Origin: Modestobacter sp. VKM Ac-2984
GTDB lineage: Bacteria > Actinomycetota > Actinomycetes > Mycobacteriales > Geodermatophilaceae
DNA: 64,000 nucleotides
Assembly (NCBI RefSeq): GCF_026967985.1
Contig: NZ_JAPVBJ010000009.1
Span: 124,001-188,000, forward strand
Direction of reading: 5' to 3'
Shown piece by piece: positions 1-9,062 of the stretch (position 1 is the first letter of the stretch; each line of letters begins with the position of its first letter). The position numbers and the translations under genes were made by a program. Below the pieces are notes generated by a model that saw nothing but the letters and a program-made list of their open reading frames with translations, was not told the DNA's origin and did not search any database.

Positions 1-623
1 CGCTGCGCCGGGTCGTTGAGGTAGGCGAGGCTGGTGTCGTCGAGCTGGAGGTAGGTGCACCCCTGGGCGGCGACCGCCTGCACCTGCTGGCGGTAGGCGG
101 CCGACAGCGCGTCCCAGAAGGCGTCCTCGTCCGGGTAGACGGCCGGGTCGATCGCCGCGGCCCCGCCCCGGTAGTGGACCATCGAAGGCGAGGGGATGGT
201 CAGCTTCGCCGTCTGCCCGGGCTGCACCTGGGACTGCAGGAAGGCCAGGTCGGGGCCGAAGATCGGCTCGTCGATCGACAGCGGCCCCTCGACCCGCAGG
301 CCGGCCGGGGTGAAGTCGATCGTCCCGTCGGCGTTCCTGAAGTGGACCTCGATGTTCTCCTGGACCTTGCTGATGCCGTTGATCGCGTAGATGAAGTCCA
401 TGTGCCAGGACGCGCGGCGGAACTCCCCGTCGGTGGCCGTCGACAGGCCGACGTCGGCCTGCATCCGGACGACGTCGGCGATCGCCTCGTCCTCGATCCC
501 GCGCAGCTCGGCGGCGTCGACGTCCCCGGCGGCGAACCGGGCTCGGGCGTCGAGCAGGGCCGGGGGGCGCAGCAGGCTGCCGACGTGGTCGGCGCGGAAC
601 GGTGGGCCGGAACGGTCGGACAT
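1..623 (-). CDS. Cobalamin-independent methionine synthase (MetE) C-terminal-like protein, partial
   Basis: The frame opens with ATG at 623 and runs off the left edge, so only about 207 N-terminal residues are present. It begins MSDRSGPPFRADHVGSLLRP and contains the stretch CTYLQLDDTSLAYL, which is typical of the UROD/MetE barrel fold of stand-alone MetE-II proteins (methyltransferases using folate or related thiol substrates). The HVGS motif and the DD pair in the barrel are conserved in that family. It lacks the N-terminal duplication of full MetE because it starts directly in the catalytic-type barrel. The true substrate cannot be told from this part. It is divergent from the small membrane protein gene at 735. 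Confidence 0.75.
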   Translation of the reverse strand, partial: MSDRSGPPFRADHVGSLLRPPALLDARARFAAGDVDAAELRGIEDEAIADVVRMQADVGLSTATDGEFRRASWHMDFIYAINGISKVQENIEVHFRNADGTIDFTPAGLRVEGPLSIDEPIFGPDLAFLQSQVQPGQTAKLTIPSPSMVHYRGGAAAIDPAVYPDEDAFWDALSAAYRQQVQAVAAQGCTYLQLDDTSLAYLNDPAQ

Positions 624-734
624 CTGCCCAGCATGCTCGACCTGCCGCGCGTCGGCCTGTCCGAACGACGCCGGGCCGCACGGGGTGCCCGAGGCCACGC
701 CGGCTGCACAGCCGGCAGGCGGATACTGGACGGC

Positions 735-1073
735 ATGTCGAAGCGGACCGTCGTCGCCGGGGTGGCCTGGGTCGTCCTCACCGTGCTGGCCTTCGGCACG
801 GACGTCATCCTGGGCTCGGTCGTGCTGATCTTCGGCGCTGCCGCGGTCGTGGTCGTCCAGCTGTCCAGCACCTGGTCCCAGCACCCGGACTTCGAGACCC
901 GCGAGCTCGCCCGCGCCCGGCGGCGCAAGGCCAAGTGGGAGAAGAACGCCCCCCGCCGGGAGAAGGACACCGCCCGCTACGCCGCCCACCAGGCGCGGCA
1001 GGCCGCCAAGGCGCGCGCCGCCGAGGACCGGACGACCGGGGCCTCGACCGCGGACGACCGCACGGCGTCCTGA
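735..1073 (+). CDS. Small two-helix membrane protein with basic C-terminal tail
   Basis: This 112-residue protein starts MSKRTVVAGVAWVVLTVLAF and has two hydrophobic segments (about residues 5-22 and 26-45), then a strongly charged, Arg/Lys/Ala-rich cytoplasmic tail likely to be helical. I do not recognise a named family; similar short proteins are common hypothetical membrane proteins in actinobacteria. The ATG was chosen because the hydrophobic N-terminus begins right after it. The frame upstream of it is antisense to the MetE-like gene and is not coding-like. Confidence 0.6.
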   Translation: MSKRTVVAGVAWVVLTVLAFGTDVILGSVVLIFGAAAVVVVQLSSTWSQHPDFETRELARARRRKAKWEKNAPRREKDTARYAAHQARQAAKARAAEDRTTGASTADDRTAS

Positions 1074-1108
1074 GCCGACAACCGGTGGCCGGCTGAGCCG
1101 ATATCCGG

Positions 1109-1137
1109 TGGACGGGAACGGACGCCGTCCCTACCGT
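1109..1137 (+). promoter_or_regulatory. Putative promoter of a leaderless short ORF
   Basis: A -35-like TGGACG (1109-1114) is followed after 17 bp by a -10-like TACCGT (1132-1137). The -10 ends 7 nt before an ATG at 1145, so transcription would start at or next to the start codon. This is the arrangement of leaderless actinobacterial transcripts. Confidence 0.4.
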
Positions 1138-1144
1138 CCTCGAC

Positions 1145-1186
1145 ATGGGCGACACCTTCCTGCGGCTGCGGCTGCACACCTCCTGA
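1145..1186 (+). CDS. Possible 13-residue leader peptide
   Basis: A tiny frame MGDTFLRLRLHTS lies immediately behind a -10 box and ends 131 nt before the gene at 1318. It has no Shine-Dalgarno sequence, but its position at the putative transcription start suits leaderless translation. It contains repeated Leu-Arg pairs (LRLRL). It could be an attenuation-type leader for 1318-1698, or simply chance. Too short to assign a function. Confidence 0.3.
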   Translation: MGDTFLRLRLHTS

Positions 1187-1317
1187 GCTGATCCGCGGGC
1201 GCTGCTGCGCGGCCCCGCCGTCCGCCGGTCCGACGACCGGCCGAGACCGCTCCTCTCCCTCTCCGGCGTGCCTGCGCCGATGTCGCGGGCTGCCCGCTGC
1301 CCCTCCTGGAGGCCCCC

Positions 1318-1698
1318 GTGTCACGACCCACCCCTGCCCTCGACGGCCCGGCCGGCGCGGCCCGCGGCCGGCTCCCCGACGACGCCCACGACGGCTTCGA
1401 CCGGCTGACGCACGCGGTCCTCGCCGCCCCCGGCGCCGGCCGCCCGGCCGCGCTCGGCGCGGTGCTGCGCGGGCTGCTGCCCGGCACCGCCGGGGTGCGC
1501 TGGTTGCACGCCGAGGGCCTGTCCCCGACCTCACGGGCGAGCGACCTCACTGCTGCGCACTGGCTCTCCCTGCACGAGGCCTGGCTGGCCCACGAACGGG
1601 CGCCGCGTGCCGGGGGCCGGGCCCCCGGTCACGGCCCGCGCCCGGACAGCCGGCACGGCCACGCACCCGGCGCGCAGGCGATCCCGCGCTACTACTGA
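1318..1698 (+). CDS. Hypothetical protein, 126 residues
   Basis: The frame starts with GTG at 1318 behind a good ribosome binding site (GGAGG, 8 nt upstream). It is rich in Ala, Gly, Pro and His, with a moderately ordered central part (about residues 25-93, ending in WLSLHEAWLAHE) and a low-complexity tail. No family is recognised. It ends at a strong hairpin shared with the convergent gene at 1761. Confidence 0.5.
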   Translation: MSRPTPALDGPAGAARGRLPDDAHDGFDRLTHAVLAAPGAGRPAALGAVLRGLLPGTAGVRWLHAEGLSPTSRASDLTAAHWLSLHEAWLAHERAPRAGGRAPGHGPRPDSRHGHAPGAQAIPRYY

Positions 1699-1714
1699 GC
1701 GCGGAGCGCGCCGG

Positions 1715-1756
1715 CCCCGTCCTCCTCCCCACGGAGCTCGCGGGAGGAGGACGGGG
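1715..1756. terminator. Bidirectional hairpin terminator
   Basis: A perfect 15-bp stem (CCCCGTCCTCCTCCC, 1715-1729, with its complement at 1742-1756) and a 12-nt loop lie between convergent genes ending at 1698 (+) and 1761 (-). There is no U-tract, as is usual in high-GC actinobacteria. Confidence 0.7.
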
Positions 1757-1760
1757 ACCG

Positions 1761-4709
1761 TCAGCCGACGGCGTCCTCGGCGGCGAACTCGGCCGCGCGG
1801 TGCGGATGGGCGAACGCCTCGGCCAGCGCCTGGCGCAACGGCCAGGCCCCGGACCGCCAGGCCAGCGCCCGGCCGAGGGCGGCCGGTGTCCCGTCCACCG
1901 CGTCGACGTCGGCGCCGGGCCACCAGGCCACCTCGACCCCGCCGGTCACGGTCAGCGTCGGGTGGACGGCGACCGACCCGGTGAGCTCGGCCAGCCCCAG
2001 CCGGGCGGCGGCCAGTCCGGCACCGGGCACCTCCGCCCAGCCCACGGTCCGAGCCGGGCGACTGGTGACCCGGGCGCCGACCTGCTCGCTGGCCAGCGGC
2101 ACGTCCAGCAGGTCGGCGACCGCGACCGGCCGGCCCCCAGCGGGGACCACGGCCGATGACACCAGTGGCTGTAACCACGGCGCGTCCAGCACGACCGCCT
2201 CGGCGCTGACCTGGTCCGGCGCCGTCCGCACCCGCCGCGGCGGCTCGACGTCCACACCGTCCAGCGCCGCGGCGAGCTGGGCGTACACCGTGCGCAGCAC
2301 GGCTGGGGAGACCGTGCGGGCCGGGTCGCCGAGCCGGTCGAGCAGGTCGATCGCGTCGTCCACGTCGGCCAGCACGTCCGTCACGGTGGCCGGGACGGCG
2401 AGCAGGTCGAGCACCGCGGCGGGGAGGTCCCCGACCGGTTCGTACAGTCCCTGCAACTCGACCGCACCGGGTGCCCGCAGCCGGGCCGGCAGCGCCCTGT
2501 GCAGCACCGGCGAGGTCCGCAGCCACCAGCGCAGGTACCCCGGGACGGCGGTGCCGCCGAGGTCGACGTCGGCCCGGGCAGCCGGGGGCAGGGCGGCCAG
2601 GAGCGGCAGCGCGCGGTCCCAGTCGCGCACCAGCTCGAGGTCCCGCACGCCGGTCAGCACCGGCCACTCCGGCGGTGGCGCATCGGCCGGCAGCCGGTCC
2701 AGGACGGCGTCCGCCCACTCCTCGACCCGGTCCACGTCCAGCTCGTCGGGGTCCTCGGCGGTCACCAGGGCGAAGGTGTCCAGCACCCCCACCGCACGCA
2801 GTGCGTCGACGTCCTGGGCGCGGGCGAACGCCGGGTCGAGCGCGCCGAGCGCCCCGGGTGCGAGCACGTCGGCCAGCGGTGACCCGGGGCGCACCAGCTC
2901 ACCGGCGGGCGCCCAGCCGCCGTCGTCGTCGGGCAGGGCCAGCTCCGCCAGCCACGGGAGCTCGCCGGGGACCGGGCCGGCCGCGGCGACGAGCGCGAGG
3001 ACGGCAACGGCCAGCGGCTCGACGTCCTCCCCGTCGTCCGCCCGGTCCAGCGAGTTCTCCACGGCCGCGCGGACGTCCGGGTCGGCGAGCACCGCCGCCG
3101 CGGTCGCCGGCCGTGCACCCAGTCGTTCCAGCACCCGCCGGGCCGGACCGCTCGCCGCGGCCGGGTCGGCGATCCGCAGCCCGAGCGGAGCCAGTCGCCC
3201 GGCGGGCAGCGACTCGTCGACGAGCAGCACACCGGCCGGGGTCTGCGCCGTCCGCCCGTCGGCCAGCGGCACCGGCAGGGCGGCGAGCTCGTCCCGGTCG
3301 GCGCCGTCCAGCGCGCCGTAGAGCCGGGCCCACCACTCCCCCGGCCGCCGCACCCCGCGAACCGCCTCGACCACGTCGGCCCACCCGGCGCGCCGCACGC
3401 CCAGTGCGGCCAGCACCCGGGCGTCGGTGCGCCGGGACCAGCCCGCGGGCAGCAGACCGGGGAGCACACCGACCAGGGCGGCGACGCGTTCCTCGGTCGG
3501 GTCGTCCAGGACCACGGCCCGGTCCGGGCGCAGCGGCGGCTCCTCCGGGTCGGCGGCCGGCAGCCATGCGGCCGTGGTGAGCCGGCCGAGTACCGCCCGG
3601 CACACCGCGGCGTCCAGTTCGGCGGCCGCCAGCCCGACGGCCGGCACCAGCTGCAGCAGCGCCGGGTCGGCGGGCAGCCCGGCGAGCAGGTCGACGTAGC
3701 CCGCGGCGGCGACCTCGACCAGCGCGTCGGTGACCGGGCCGGGAGCGACGTGCCGGCGGTCCGGGCCCAGCGGGAAGGGGGCGATCAGCCGGGCGGGCAG
3801 CGACAGCGGCTCGTCGCTCGGGGTCGGCGCGTGCAGCACCTGGCGGCCGGCCAACGGGGCCGGCACCCCGTCGTCGTCGACCGGGACGGCCCAGGTGACG
3901 GCGTACCGGCGGCGCTCGCGCTCCTCGACCGGGCGGTCGGCGAACAGGGCCGACGGGAGCTCACCGGTGCGCTGCAGCAGCTGCCAGGTCGTCGTCCTGT
4001 CGTCGTCGCCCAGCCGGACCCGCGGACCGTGGTCGGAGCGGGTGAGGCTGCGCACCCGGCCGTCGAGCACCACCTCGACCCAGGTCAGCGCCGGCAGCGC
4101 CAGCAGCACCTCTGCCTCCAGTGACTGCAACGACGCCCGCACTGCCTCGGCGGCGTCCGGTCGCAGCGGCAGCACGACCTCGGTGGCGAACCCGGCCGCG
4201 GGCCGGCCGTCGACCTCGAACGGCAGCCGCAGCACCGGGACCGCACCGTCCCGACGGGCCAGTTCGGTCTCGAGTGCGGGGACGGCGGCCACCGCCCCCC
4301 GGGTGTCGGCGGCGCTGAACCGCACGGAGCGGCCGGTGGAGAGGACGGCCGGCTCGTCGGTCACCGCGAGCACGGCCGCGAAACCGACCCCGAAGCGGCC
4401 GACGCTGTCGCCGGTGTCCCGCTTGGCCGACGCCCGCAGGGTCGCCAGCGCCTGCACGCCGTCGTCGTCCAGGGGCGCCCCGGTGTTGGCGGCCCGCAGG
4501 ACGCCCTCGGTCAGGTCGAGTCGGAGGTGCCCCGGCACCCCGGCCCGGCTCGCCGCGTCGGCGGCGTTCTGGGCGAGCTCGACGAGGAGGCGGTCGCGGT
4601 AGCCACCGCGGACCAGGTCCTCCTCGGCGTTGGCGTCCTCCCGGAACCGGGCCGGGGAGTCGGTCCAGGCGGCCAGCACCCGGCGGCGGAGTTCGGCGGG
4701 GGTGGACAC
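1761..4709 (-). CDS. Sacsin/Hsp90-type N-terminal ATPase domain protein
   Basis: This 982-residue protein has a GHKL (HATPase) fold at its N-terminus: the helix with LLVELAQNAADAASRAG holds the ATP-lid Asn, ANTGAPLDDDGVQAL is the N2-type loop, and VGRFGVGFAAVL is the glycine-rich box, all within residues 35-115. This is the arrangement of sacsin-repeat and Hsp90-like chaperone ATPases. The remaining ~800 residues are Ala/Leu/Val-rich without a domain I can name. Large proteins with only this N-terminal match are usual in Geodermatophilaceae and relatives. It is probably a cytoplasmic ATP-dependent chaperone-like factor; the client is unknown. It is transcribed alone, with terminators on both sides. 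Confidence 0.75.
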   Translation of the reverse strand: MSTPAELRRRVLAAWTDSPARFREDANAEEDLVRGGYRDRLLVELAQNAADAASRAGVPGHLRLDLTEGVLRAANTGAPLDDDGVQALATLRASAKRDTGDSVGRFGVGFAAVLAVTDEPAVLSTGRSVRFSAADTRGAVAAVPALETELARRDGAVPVLRLPFEVDGRPAAGFATEVVLPLRPDAAEAVRASLQSLEAEVLLALPALTWVEVVLDGRVRSLTRSDHGPRVRLGDDDRTTTWQLLQRTGELPSALFADRPVEERERRRYAVTWAVPVDDDGVPAPLAGRQVLHAPTPSDEPLSLPARLIAPFPLGPDRRHVAPGPVTDALVEVAAAGYVDLLAGLPADPALLQLVPAVGLAAAELDAAVCRAVLGRLTTAAWLPAADPEEPPLRPDRAVVLDDPTEERVAALVGVLPGLLPAGWSRRTDARVLAALGVRRAGWADVVEAVRGVRRPGEWWARLYGALDGADRDELAALPVPLADGRTAQTPAGVLLVDESLPAGRLAPLGLRIADPAAASGPARRVLERLGARPATAAAVLADPDVRAAVENSLDRADDGEDVEPLAVAVLALVAAAGPVPGELPWLAELALPDDDGGWAPAGELVRPGSPLADVLAPGALGALDPAFARAQDVDALRAVGVLDTFALVTAEDPDELDVDRVEEWADAVLDRLPADAPPPEWPVLTGVRDLELVRDWDRALPLLAALPPAARADVDLGGTAVPGYLRWWLRTSPVLHRALPARLRAPGAVELQGLYEPVGDLPAAVLDLLAVPATVTDVLADVDDAIDLLDRLGDPARTVSPAVLRTVYAQLAAALDGVDVEPPRRVRTAPDQVSAEAVVLDAPWLQPLVSSAVVPAGGRPVAVADLLDVPLASEQVGARVTSRPARTVGWAEVPGAGLAAARLGLAELTGSVAVHPTLTVTGGVEVAWWPGADVDAVDGTPAALGRALAWRSGAWPLRQALAEAFAHPHRAAEFAAEDAVG

Positions 4710-4757
4710 CGGGGCAGCATGCCGGAGGACCCGCGCTCGAGGTCCCCGGACAGACGC

Positions 4758-4789
4758 CGAGGGCCCGGCCTGTGCAGGCCGGGCCCTCG
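4758..4789 (-). terminator. Hairpin terminator of the GlsB-type gene
   Basis: A perfect 13-bp stem (CGAGGGCCCGGCC and its complement) with a 6-nt loop lies 24 nt past the stop of 4814-5083. It also insulates the promoter of the gene starting at 4709. Confidence 0.7.
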
Positions 4790-4813
4790 ACGTGTCGGGG
4801 AGTGCGACTCCCG

Positions 4814-5083
4814 TCAGCGGGAGACGTGCTTGCGCCCCGTGACCGCGACGTAGATCCCGAGCACGACGATCGCGCCGATGATCGAACCGATGATGCCGGC
4901 GGTGCCGAGCTCGAAGCCGTTGCCGGTGAACAGGCTCCCGAGCAGGTTGCCGACCAGCGAGCCGACGATGCCGAGCACGATCGTCAGGCCGATGCCGAGG
5001 TCCTGCTTGCCGGGGACGACGGCGCGGGCGATGAACCCGGCGATCAGACCGACCACGATGAGCACGATGATGTTCCAGAGCAC
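4814..5083 (-). CDS. GlsB/YeaQ/YmgE family stress-response membrane protein
   Basis: The 89-residue protein has three hydrophobic segments and the glycine-rich signature of the family (LIAGFIARAVVPGKQDLG, then GIVGSLVGNLLG and GIIGSIIGAIVVL). The GTG at 5083 was chosen because GGAGG lies 5 nt upstream and the protein then starts with the usual short N-terminus before helix 1; a longer in-frame extension to 5188 adds atypical residues. These are small inner-membrane proteins induced by stress; their precise activity is not known. Confidence 0.85.
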   Translation of the reverse strand: MLWNIIVLIVVGLIAGFIARAVVPGKQDLGIGLTIVLGIVGSLVGNLLGSLFTGNGFELGTAGIIGSIIGAIVVLGIYVAVTGRKHVSR

Positions 5084-5184
5084 GAGTGCCTCCTTCTTCC
5101 GACGGCGGACCGTCATGCGTCCTGGCGTCTCCAGAAGCAGATGATCATGTCCCCAGGTGGGAACGTGCCCAAACGCGAAGATGA

Positions 5185-5203
5185 TCAATGTTCATCACAT
5201 TGA
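5185..5203. promoter_or_regulatory. Dyad in divergent intergenic region
   Basis: TCAATGT and ACATTGA flank a 5-nt spacer, a perfect 7-bp inverted repeat in an AT-richer patch between the divergent GlsB-type gene (start 5083) and the aldehyde dehydrogenase (start 5367). It could be an operator for either gene; no regulator is encoded beside it. Confidence 0.35.
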
Positions 5204-5366
5204 GTGACCACGGAGCCCACTGGCGGCCATTCGCTCGCGCACGATCATGGCTCGACCAGCGGTTTCCCTCTGCCGCCGATGATCTCCCTCACGCATCGTG
5301 ACGTGCCCCACCACGGTCTGCTGCACTGCGGCGCATCGGCCCGACCAACTCAGTAACCTGCGTCAC

Positions 5367-6887
5367 ATGTCGCTCAGCGAGCAGGTGCCCGAGGTCTCGG
5401 CCGCGTCCGCCGGCAGCCTGGCCACGTTCGAGTCGACGGACCCGGCCACCGGCGCGGTCGTCGCGGTGTTCCCGGTCCACGACGCCGACGCCGTCCGGGA
5501 GACCGTGACCCGGGCGCACCCCGCCGCCGCCTCCTGGGCCGCCCTCGGCTTCGCCGAACGGCGGCTCCGGCTGGCGGCCTACCGCGGTCACCTCGCCCGG
5601 CGGGTGCACGAGCTCGCCGACCTCGTGCACCGGGAGAACGGCAAGCCGCACGCCGATGCGGTCCTGGAGATCACCCTCGCCATCGACCACCTGGCCTGGG
5701 CCGCCGGCCACGCGGAGAAGACCCTCGGCCCCCGCCGGGTCAGGGCCGGGGCGCTCGCGGCCAACCACGCGGCGTACCTGGAGTACCAGCCGCTGGGCGT
5801 CGTCGGCGTGATCGGACCGTGGAACTACCCGGTCTTCACCCCGATGGGCTCGATCGCCTATGCGCTGGCCGCCGGCAACGCCGTCGTCTTCAAGCCCAGC
5901 GAGTTCACCCCCGCGATCGGCGACTGGCTGGTCGCGGCGTGGCGAGCGGCGGTCCCCGACGTCGCCGACGTCCTGCAGCTGGTGACCGGCTCCGGCGAGA
6001 CCGGTGCGGCGCTCTGCCGGGCCGGGGTCGACAAGCTGGCCTTCACGGGGTCGGCCGCCACCGGCCGGAAGGTGATGGCGGTCTGCGCGGAGACGCTCAC
6101 GCCCGTGCTCATGGAGTGCGGCGGCAAGGACGCGATGATCGTCGACGACGACGCCGACGTGAGCGCCGCCGCCGGCGCCGCGGTGTGGGGCGCGATGAGC
6201 AACGCCGGGCAGACCTGCATCGGCATCGAGCGGGTGTACGCCACCAGCGCCGTCCACGACCGGTTCGTCGCCGAGGTCACCCGGCGGACGGCCGCGCTGC
6301 GTCCCGGCTCGGACGACGGCGCCAGCTACGGCCCGATGACCATGGCGAGCCAGACCGACGTCGTCCGCCGCCACCTGGACGACGCGACGGCCGCCGGTGG
6401 GCGCGCGGTGACCGGGGGCACCGTGGACGGCGGGTTCATCGCCCCCACCGTGCTGCTCGGCGTGCCGGAGAGCTCCGCCGCCGTCCGCGAGGAGACGTTC
6501 GGCCCCACCCTGACCATCACCGAGGTGCCCGACGCCGAGGAGGGCCTGCGGCGGGCCAACGACTCCAGCATGGGGCTGGGCGGTTCGGTGTTCAGCGGGT
6601 CGGCGGACAGGGCGATGGACCTGGCCCGCCGGATGCGCAGCGGGATGACGTCGATCAACTCGGTGCTCACCTTCGTCTCGGTGCCGGCGCTCCCCTTCGG
6701 CGGGGTGGGCGAGAGCGGGTTCGGCCGGATCCACGGCGAGGACGGGCTGCGCGAGTTCACCCGGGCCAAGGCGATCACCCGGCAACGGGTCGGGCTGCCG
6801 GTGGACCTGATGAGCTTCAGCCGTCCGGCCGGCGCGGCCGACGCGCTCGCCCGGGTGATGCGGCTGGTGCACGGTCGCCACCGCTGA
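5367..6887 (+). CDS. NAD(P)-dependent aldehyde dehydrogenase
   Basis: This 506-residue protein of the ALDH superfamily oxidises an aldehyde to the acid. Visible motifs are the cofactor-binding VVGVIGPWNYPV and KPSEFTP, FTGSAATGRK, the general-base region MECGGKDAMIV and the nucleophile region NAGQTCIGIERV with its Cys, then EETFGPTL and a PFGGVGESGFGR C-terminal motif. Length is normal for the family. ATG at 5367 gives a start a little ahead of the N-terminal domain. The substrate cannot be inferred; the gene stands alone. Confidence 0.9.
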   Translation: MSLSEQVPEVSAASAGSLATFESTDPATGAVVAVFPVHDADAVRETVTRAHPAAASWAALGFAERRLRLAAYRGHLARRVHELADLVHRENGKPHADAVLEITLAIDHLAWAAGHAEKTLGPRRVRAGALAANHAAYLEYQPLGVVGVIGPWNYPVFTPMGSIAYALAAGNAVVFKPSEFTPAIGDWLVAAWRAAVPDVADVLQLVTGSGETGAALCRAGVDKLAFTGSAATGRKVMAVCAETLTPVLMECGGKDAMIVDDDADVSAAAGAAVWGAMSNAGQTCIGIERVYATSAVHDRFVAEVTRRTAALRPGSDDGASYGPMTMASQTDVVRRHLDDATAAGGRAVTGGTVDGGFIAPTVLLGVPESSAAVREETFGPTLTITEVPDAEEGLRRANDSSMGLGGSVFSGSADRAMDLARRMRSGMTSINSVLTFVSVPALPFGGVGESGFGRIHGEDGLREFTRAKAITRQRVGLPVDLMSFSRPAGAADALARVMRLVHGRHR

Positions 6888-7145
6888 GGAGCGGTCACGG
6901 GCCCCTCGATGTGACCAGTCCCTCCCCCGGCTGCGCCCGGTGACCGGCCACGTCTGGCAGAGTGAGCGGGACCGGCGCCGCCCCCCGCTCATCCGAGAGC
7001 AGGTGGACTCGACGTCGGCGCGAGGCTGCGCCACCGAGGCGCGCCGGCGACCCGACGTCCGCCCCGGATGACGTTCAGCGGCCCAGCGATGGTGCCCTGC
7101 GCCCGGTGGACGAACGGTGGCCACCGGACTGTTGAGGACCCATAG

Positions 7146-8909
7146 ATGACCAACGCCTTCCCCCCTGCCCAGAACGACAGCGCTGACCGCCCGCGCCGTC
7201 GCGCCACCCGCCCGTCGGCCCCCGCCGGCCAGGCCCCTGCTGGCCAGGCACCTGCTGGCCAGGCACCTGCTGGCCAGGCACCTGCTGGCCATGGCCCCGC
7301 TGGGCACGGCCCCGCCGCACCGTCGGCTGAGGGCAGCTCGGAGGGCAACCGCCGCCGTCGCGGCGGGCGCGGTCGCGGTACCGGCCCCCGCCCGGAGGGC
7401 CAGCCGGCCGACACCCGCACCCCGCAGGACCGGGAGACCCGCGCAGCCGAGGCCGTGCCCGTCGCCCCGGTCGTGCCGGCCGGCGACGTCGCCACCGTGC
7501 TGCCCACCGACACCACCTTCGCCGAGCTCGGGGTGCCTGCGCCCCTGGTCGAGGTGCTCACCGCCAGCGGCATCACCGCGCCGTTCCCGATCCAGGTCGC
7601 CACGCTGCCGGACACCCTGGCCGGCCGGGACGTGCTCGGCCGCGGGCGCACCGGCTCGGGCAAGACGCTGGCCTTCAGCATCCCGCTGGTCGCCCGGCTG
7701 GCCGGCTCCACCACCAAGCGCCAGCCCAAGCGCCCGCGCTCGCTGATCCTGGTGCCGACCCGCGAGCTGGCCAACCAGGTCGCCGCCGTCGTCGACCCGC
7801 TGGCCCGCGCGCTGGGCATGAAGACCACCGTCGTCTTCGGTGGTGTCGGGCAGAACCCGCAGGTGCAGGCGCTCGCCGCCGGCGTCGACGTGCTGATCGC
7901 CTGCCCGGGGCGGCTGGAGGACCTGATCAACCAGCGCCACGCCGACCTCGGCGCGGTGGAGATCACCATCCTGGACGAGGCCGACCACATGGCCGACCTG
8001 GGCTTCCTGCCCGGCGTCAAGCGCCTGCTGGACCGCACCCCCAAGGTCGGTCAGCGGCTGCTGTTCTCCGCCACCCTGGACAACGGCGTCGACGTGCTGA
8101 TCAAGCGCTACCTGTCCAGCCCCACCACGCACTCGGTCGACCCGGCCGTGGCCCCGGTCTCGACGATGACCCACCACGTGTTTCGGGTCGACGCCGCCGA
8201 CAAGGGCCAGATCGTCCAGGAGCTCGCCTCCGGGCTGGGCCGGACGGTGATGTTCACCCGCACCAAGCACCAGGCCAAGAAGCTCGCCAAGCAGCTGACC
8301 GCCGCCGGCGTGCCCGCCGTGGACCTGCACGGCAACCTCAGCCAGAACGCCCGCGAGCGCAACCTCGAGGCGTTCAGCAACGGCGACACCCGGGTGCTCT
8401 GCGCGACCGACATCGCCGCCCGCGGCATCCACGTGGACGACGTGGCGATCGTCGTGCACGTCGACCCGCCGGCCGAGCACAAGGCCTACCTGCACCGCTC
8501 GGGCCGGACCGCCCGGGCCGGTGCCGGCGGCATCGTGGTCACCATCGCCACGCCCGACCAGGCCGGCGAGGTCCGCACCCTGGCCCGGCAGGCCGGGATC
8601 ACCCCGGACGTGTCGGCGATCAAGCCCGGCGCCCGGGAGATCACCGCGCTGACCGGCCCGGCCGCGCCGTACGTCGAGCCGGCCCCGGTGGCGGCCCCGC
8701 AGCCGCAGGGCACCGGCGGGGGCGGCAACGGCGGCCGCCGTCGTCGCTCCGGTGGCGGTGGCGGCGCGGCCCCCGCGTCGTCCTCCGGCGGTGGCCGCGG
8801 CGGGCAGACCCGTTCGGCCGGACCGGCCCGGACCCGCGCCGAGCTCGCCTCCCGGGCCGGTCAGGCCCCCAGCGGTGCCGGCCGCGGCCGCGGGCGCACC
8901 GGACGCTGA
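7146..8909 (+). CDS. DEAD/DEAH-box ATP-dependent RNA helicase
   Basis: The 587-residue protein has a low-complexity N-terminus with APAGQ/H pentapeptide repeats (residues 25-54) and an RG-rich patch, then the two RecA-like helicase domains. Visible motifs are FPIQ (Q motif), GRTGSGKT (motif I), PTRELANQ (Ia), DEAD within TILDEADHM (II), FSATL (III), and RSGRTARAG (VI). The C-terminus is a Gly/Arg/Ser-rich tail typical of RNA-binding extensions. Such helicases remodel RNA duplexes in cold adaptation and ribosome assembly. A strong hairpin follows the stop. Confidence 0.92.
   Translation: MTNAFPPAQNDSADRPRRRATRPSAPAGQAPAGQAPAGQAPAGQAPAGHGPAGHGPAAPSAEGSSEGNRRRRGGRGRGTGPRPEGQPADTRTPQDRETRAAEAVPVAPVVPAGDVATVLPTDTTFAELGVPAPLVEVLTASGITAPFPIQVATLPDTLAGRDVLGRGRTGSGKTLAFSIPLVARLAGSTTKRQPKRPRSLILVPTRELANQVAAVVDPLARALGMKTTVVFGGVGQNPQVQALAAGVDVLIACPGRLEDLINQRHADLGAVEITILDEADHMADLGFLPGVKRLLDRTPKVGQRLLFSATLDNGVDVLIKRYLSSPTTHSVDPAVAPVSTMTHHVFRVDAADKGQIVQELASGLGRTVMFTRTKHQAKKLAKQLTAAGVPAVDLHGNLSQNARERNLEAFSNGDTRVLCATDIAARGIHVDDVAIVVHVDPPAEHKAYLHRSGRTARAGAGGIVVTIATPDQAGEVRTLARQAGITPDVSAIKPGAREITALTGPAAPYVEPAPVAAPQPQGTGGGGNGGRRRRSGGGGGAAPASSSGGGRGGQTRSAGPARTRAELASRAGQAPSGAGRGRGRTGR
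7218..7307 (+). repeat. 15-bp in-frame tandem repeat in helicase gene
   Basis: About six 15-bp units encode the pentapeptide APAGQ (last ones APAGH/GPAGH), residues 25-54 of the helicase. The middle copies are nearly identical in DNA sequence, so length variation between strains is likely. Confidence 0.8.
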
Positions 8910-8928
8910 CCCTGAGCTGATCACCCCG

Positions 8929-8969
8929 GGCTGCGGGCGGTCTCAGCACTGCTGAGGCCGCCCGCAGCC
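8929..8969 (+). terminator. Hairpin terminator after helicase gene
   Basis: A 19-bp stem with one G-U-type mismatch and a 3-nt loop starts 20 nt after the helicase stop. There is no U-tract. Confidence 0.75.
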
Positions 8970-9062
8970 CGTTCTCGTGCCCGGCCCCGGTCGCGGGAGC
9001 CCCCGGCGACCCGGATGATGATGTTGAGAACTGCACCATCCCCGGAACGAGTAGAGGTCGCC

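Noticed and set aside
5289-8924. Minus-strand open frame of over 1200 codons
   Set aside because: It is antisense to the aldehyde dehydrogenase and helicase genes, is made of Gly/Arg/His/Val repeats typical of the complementary frame of high-GC genes and has no domain.
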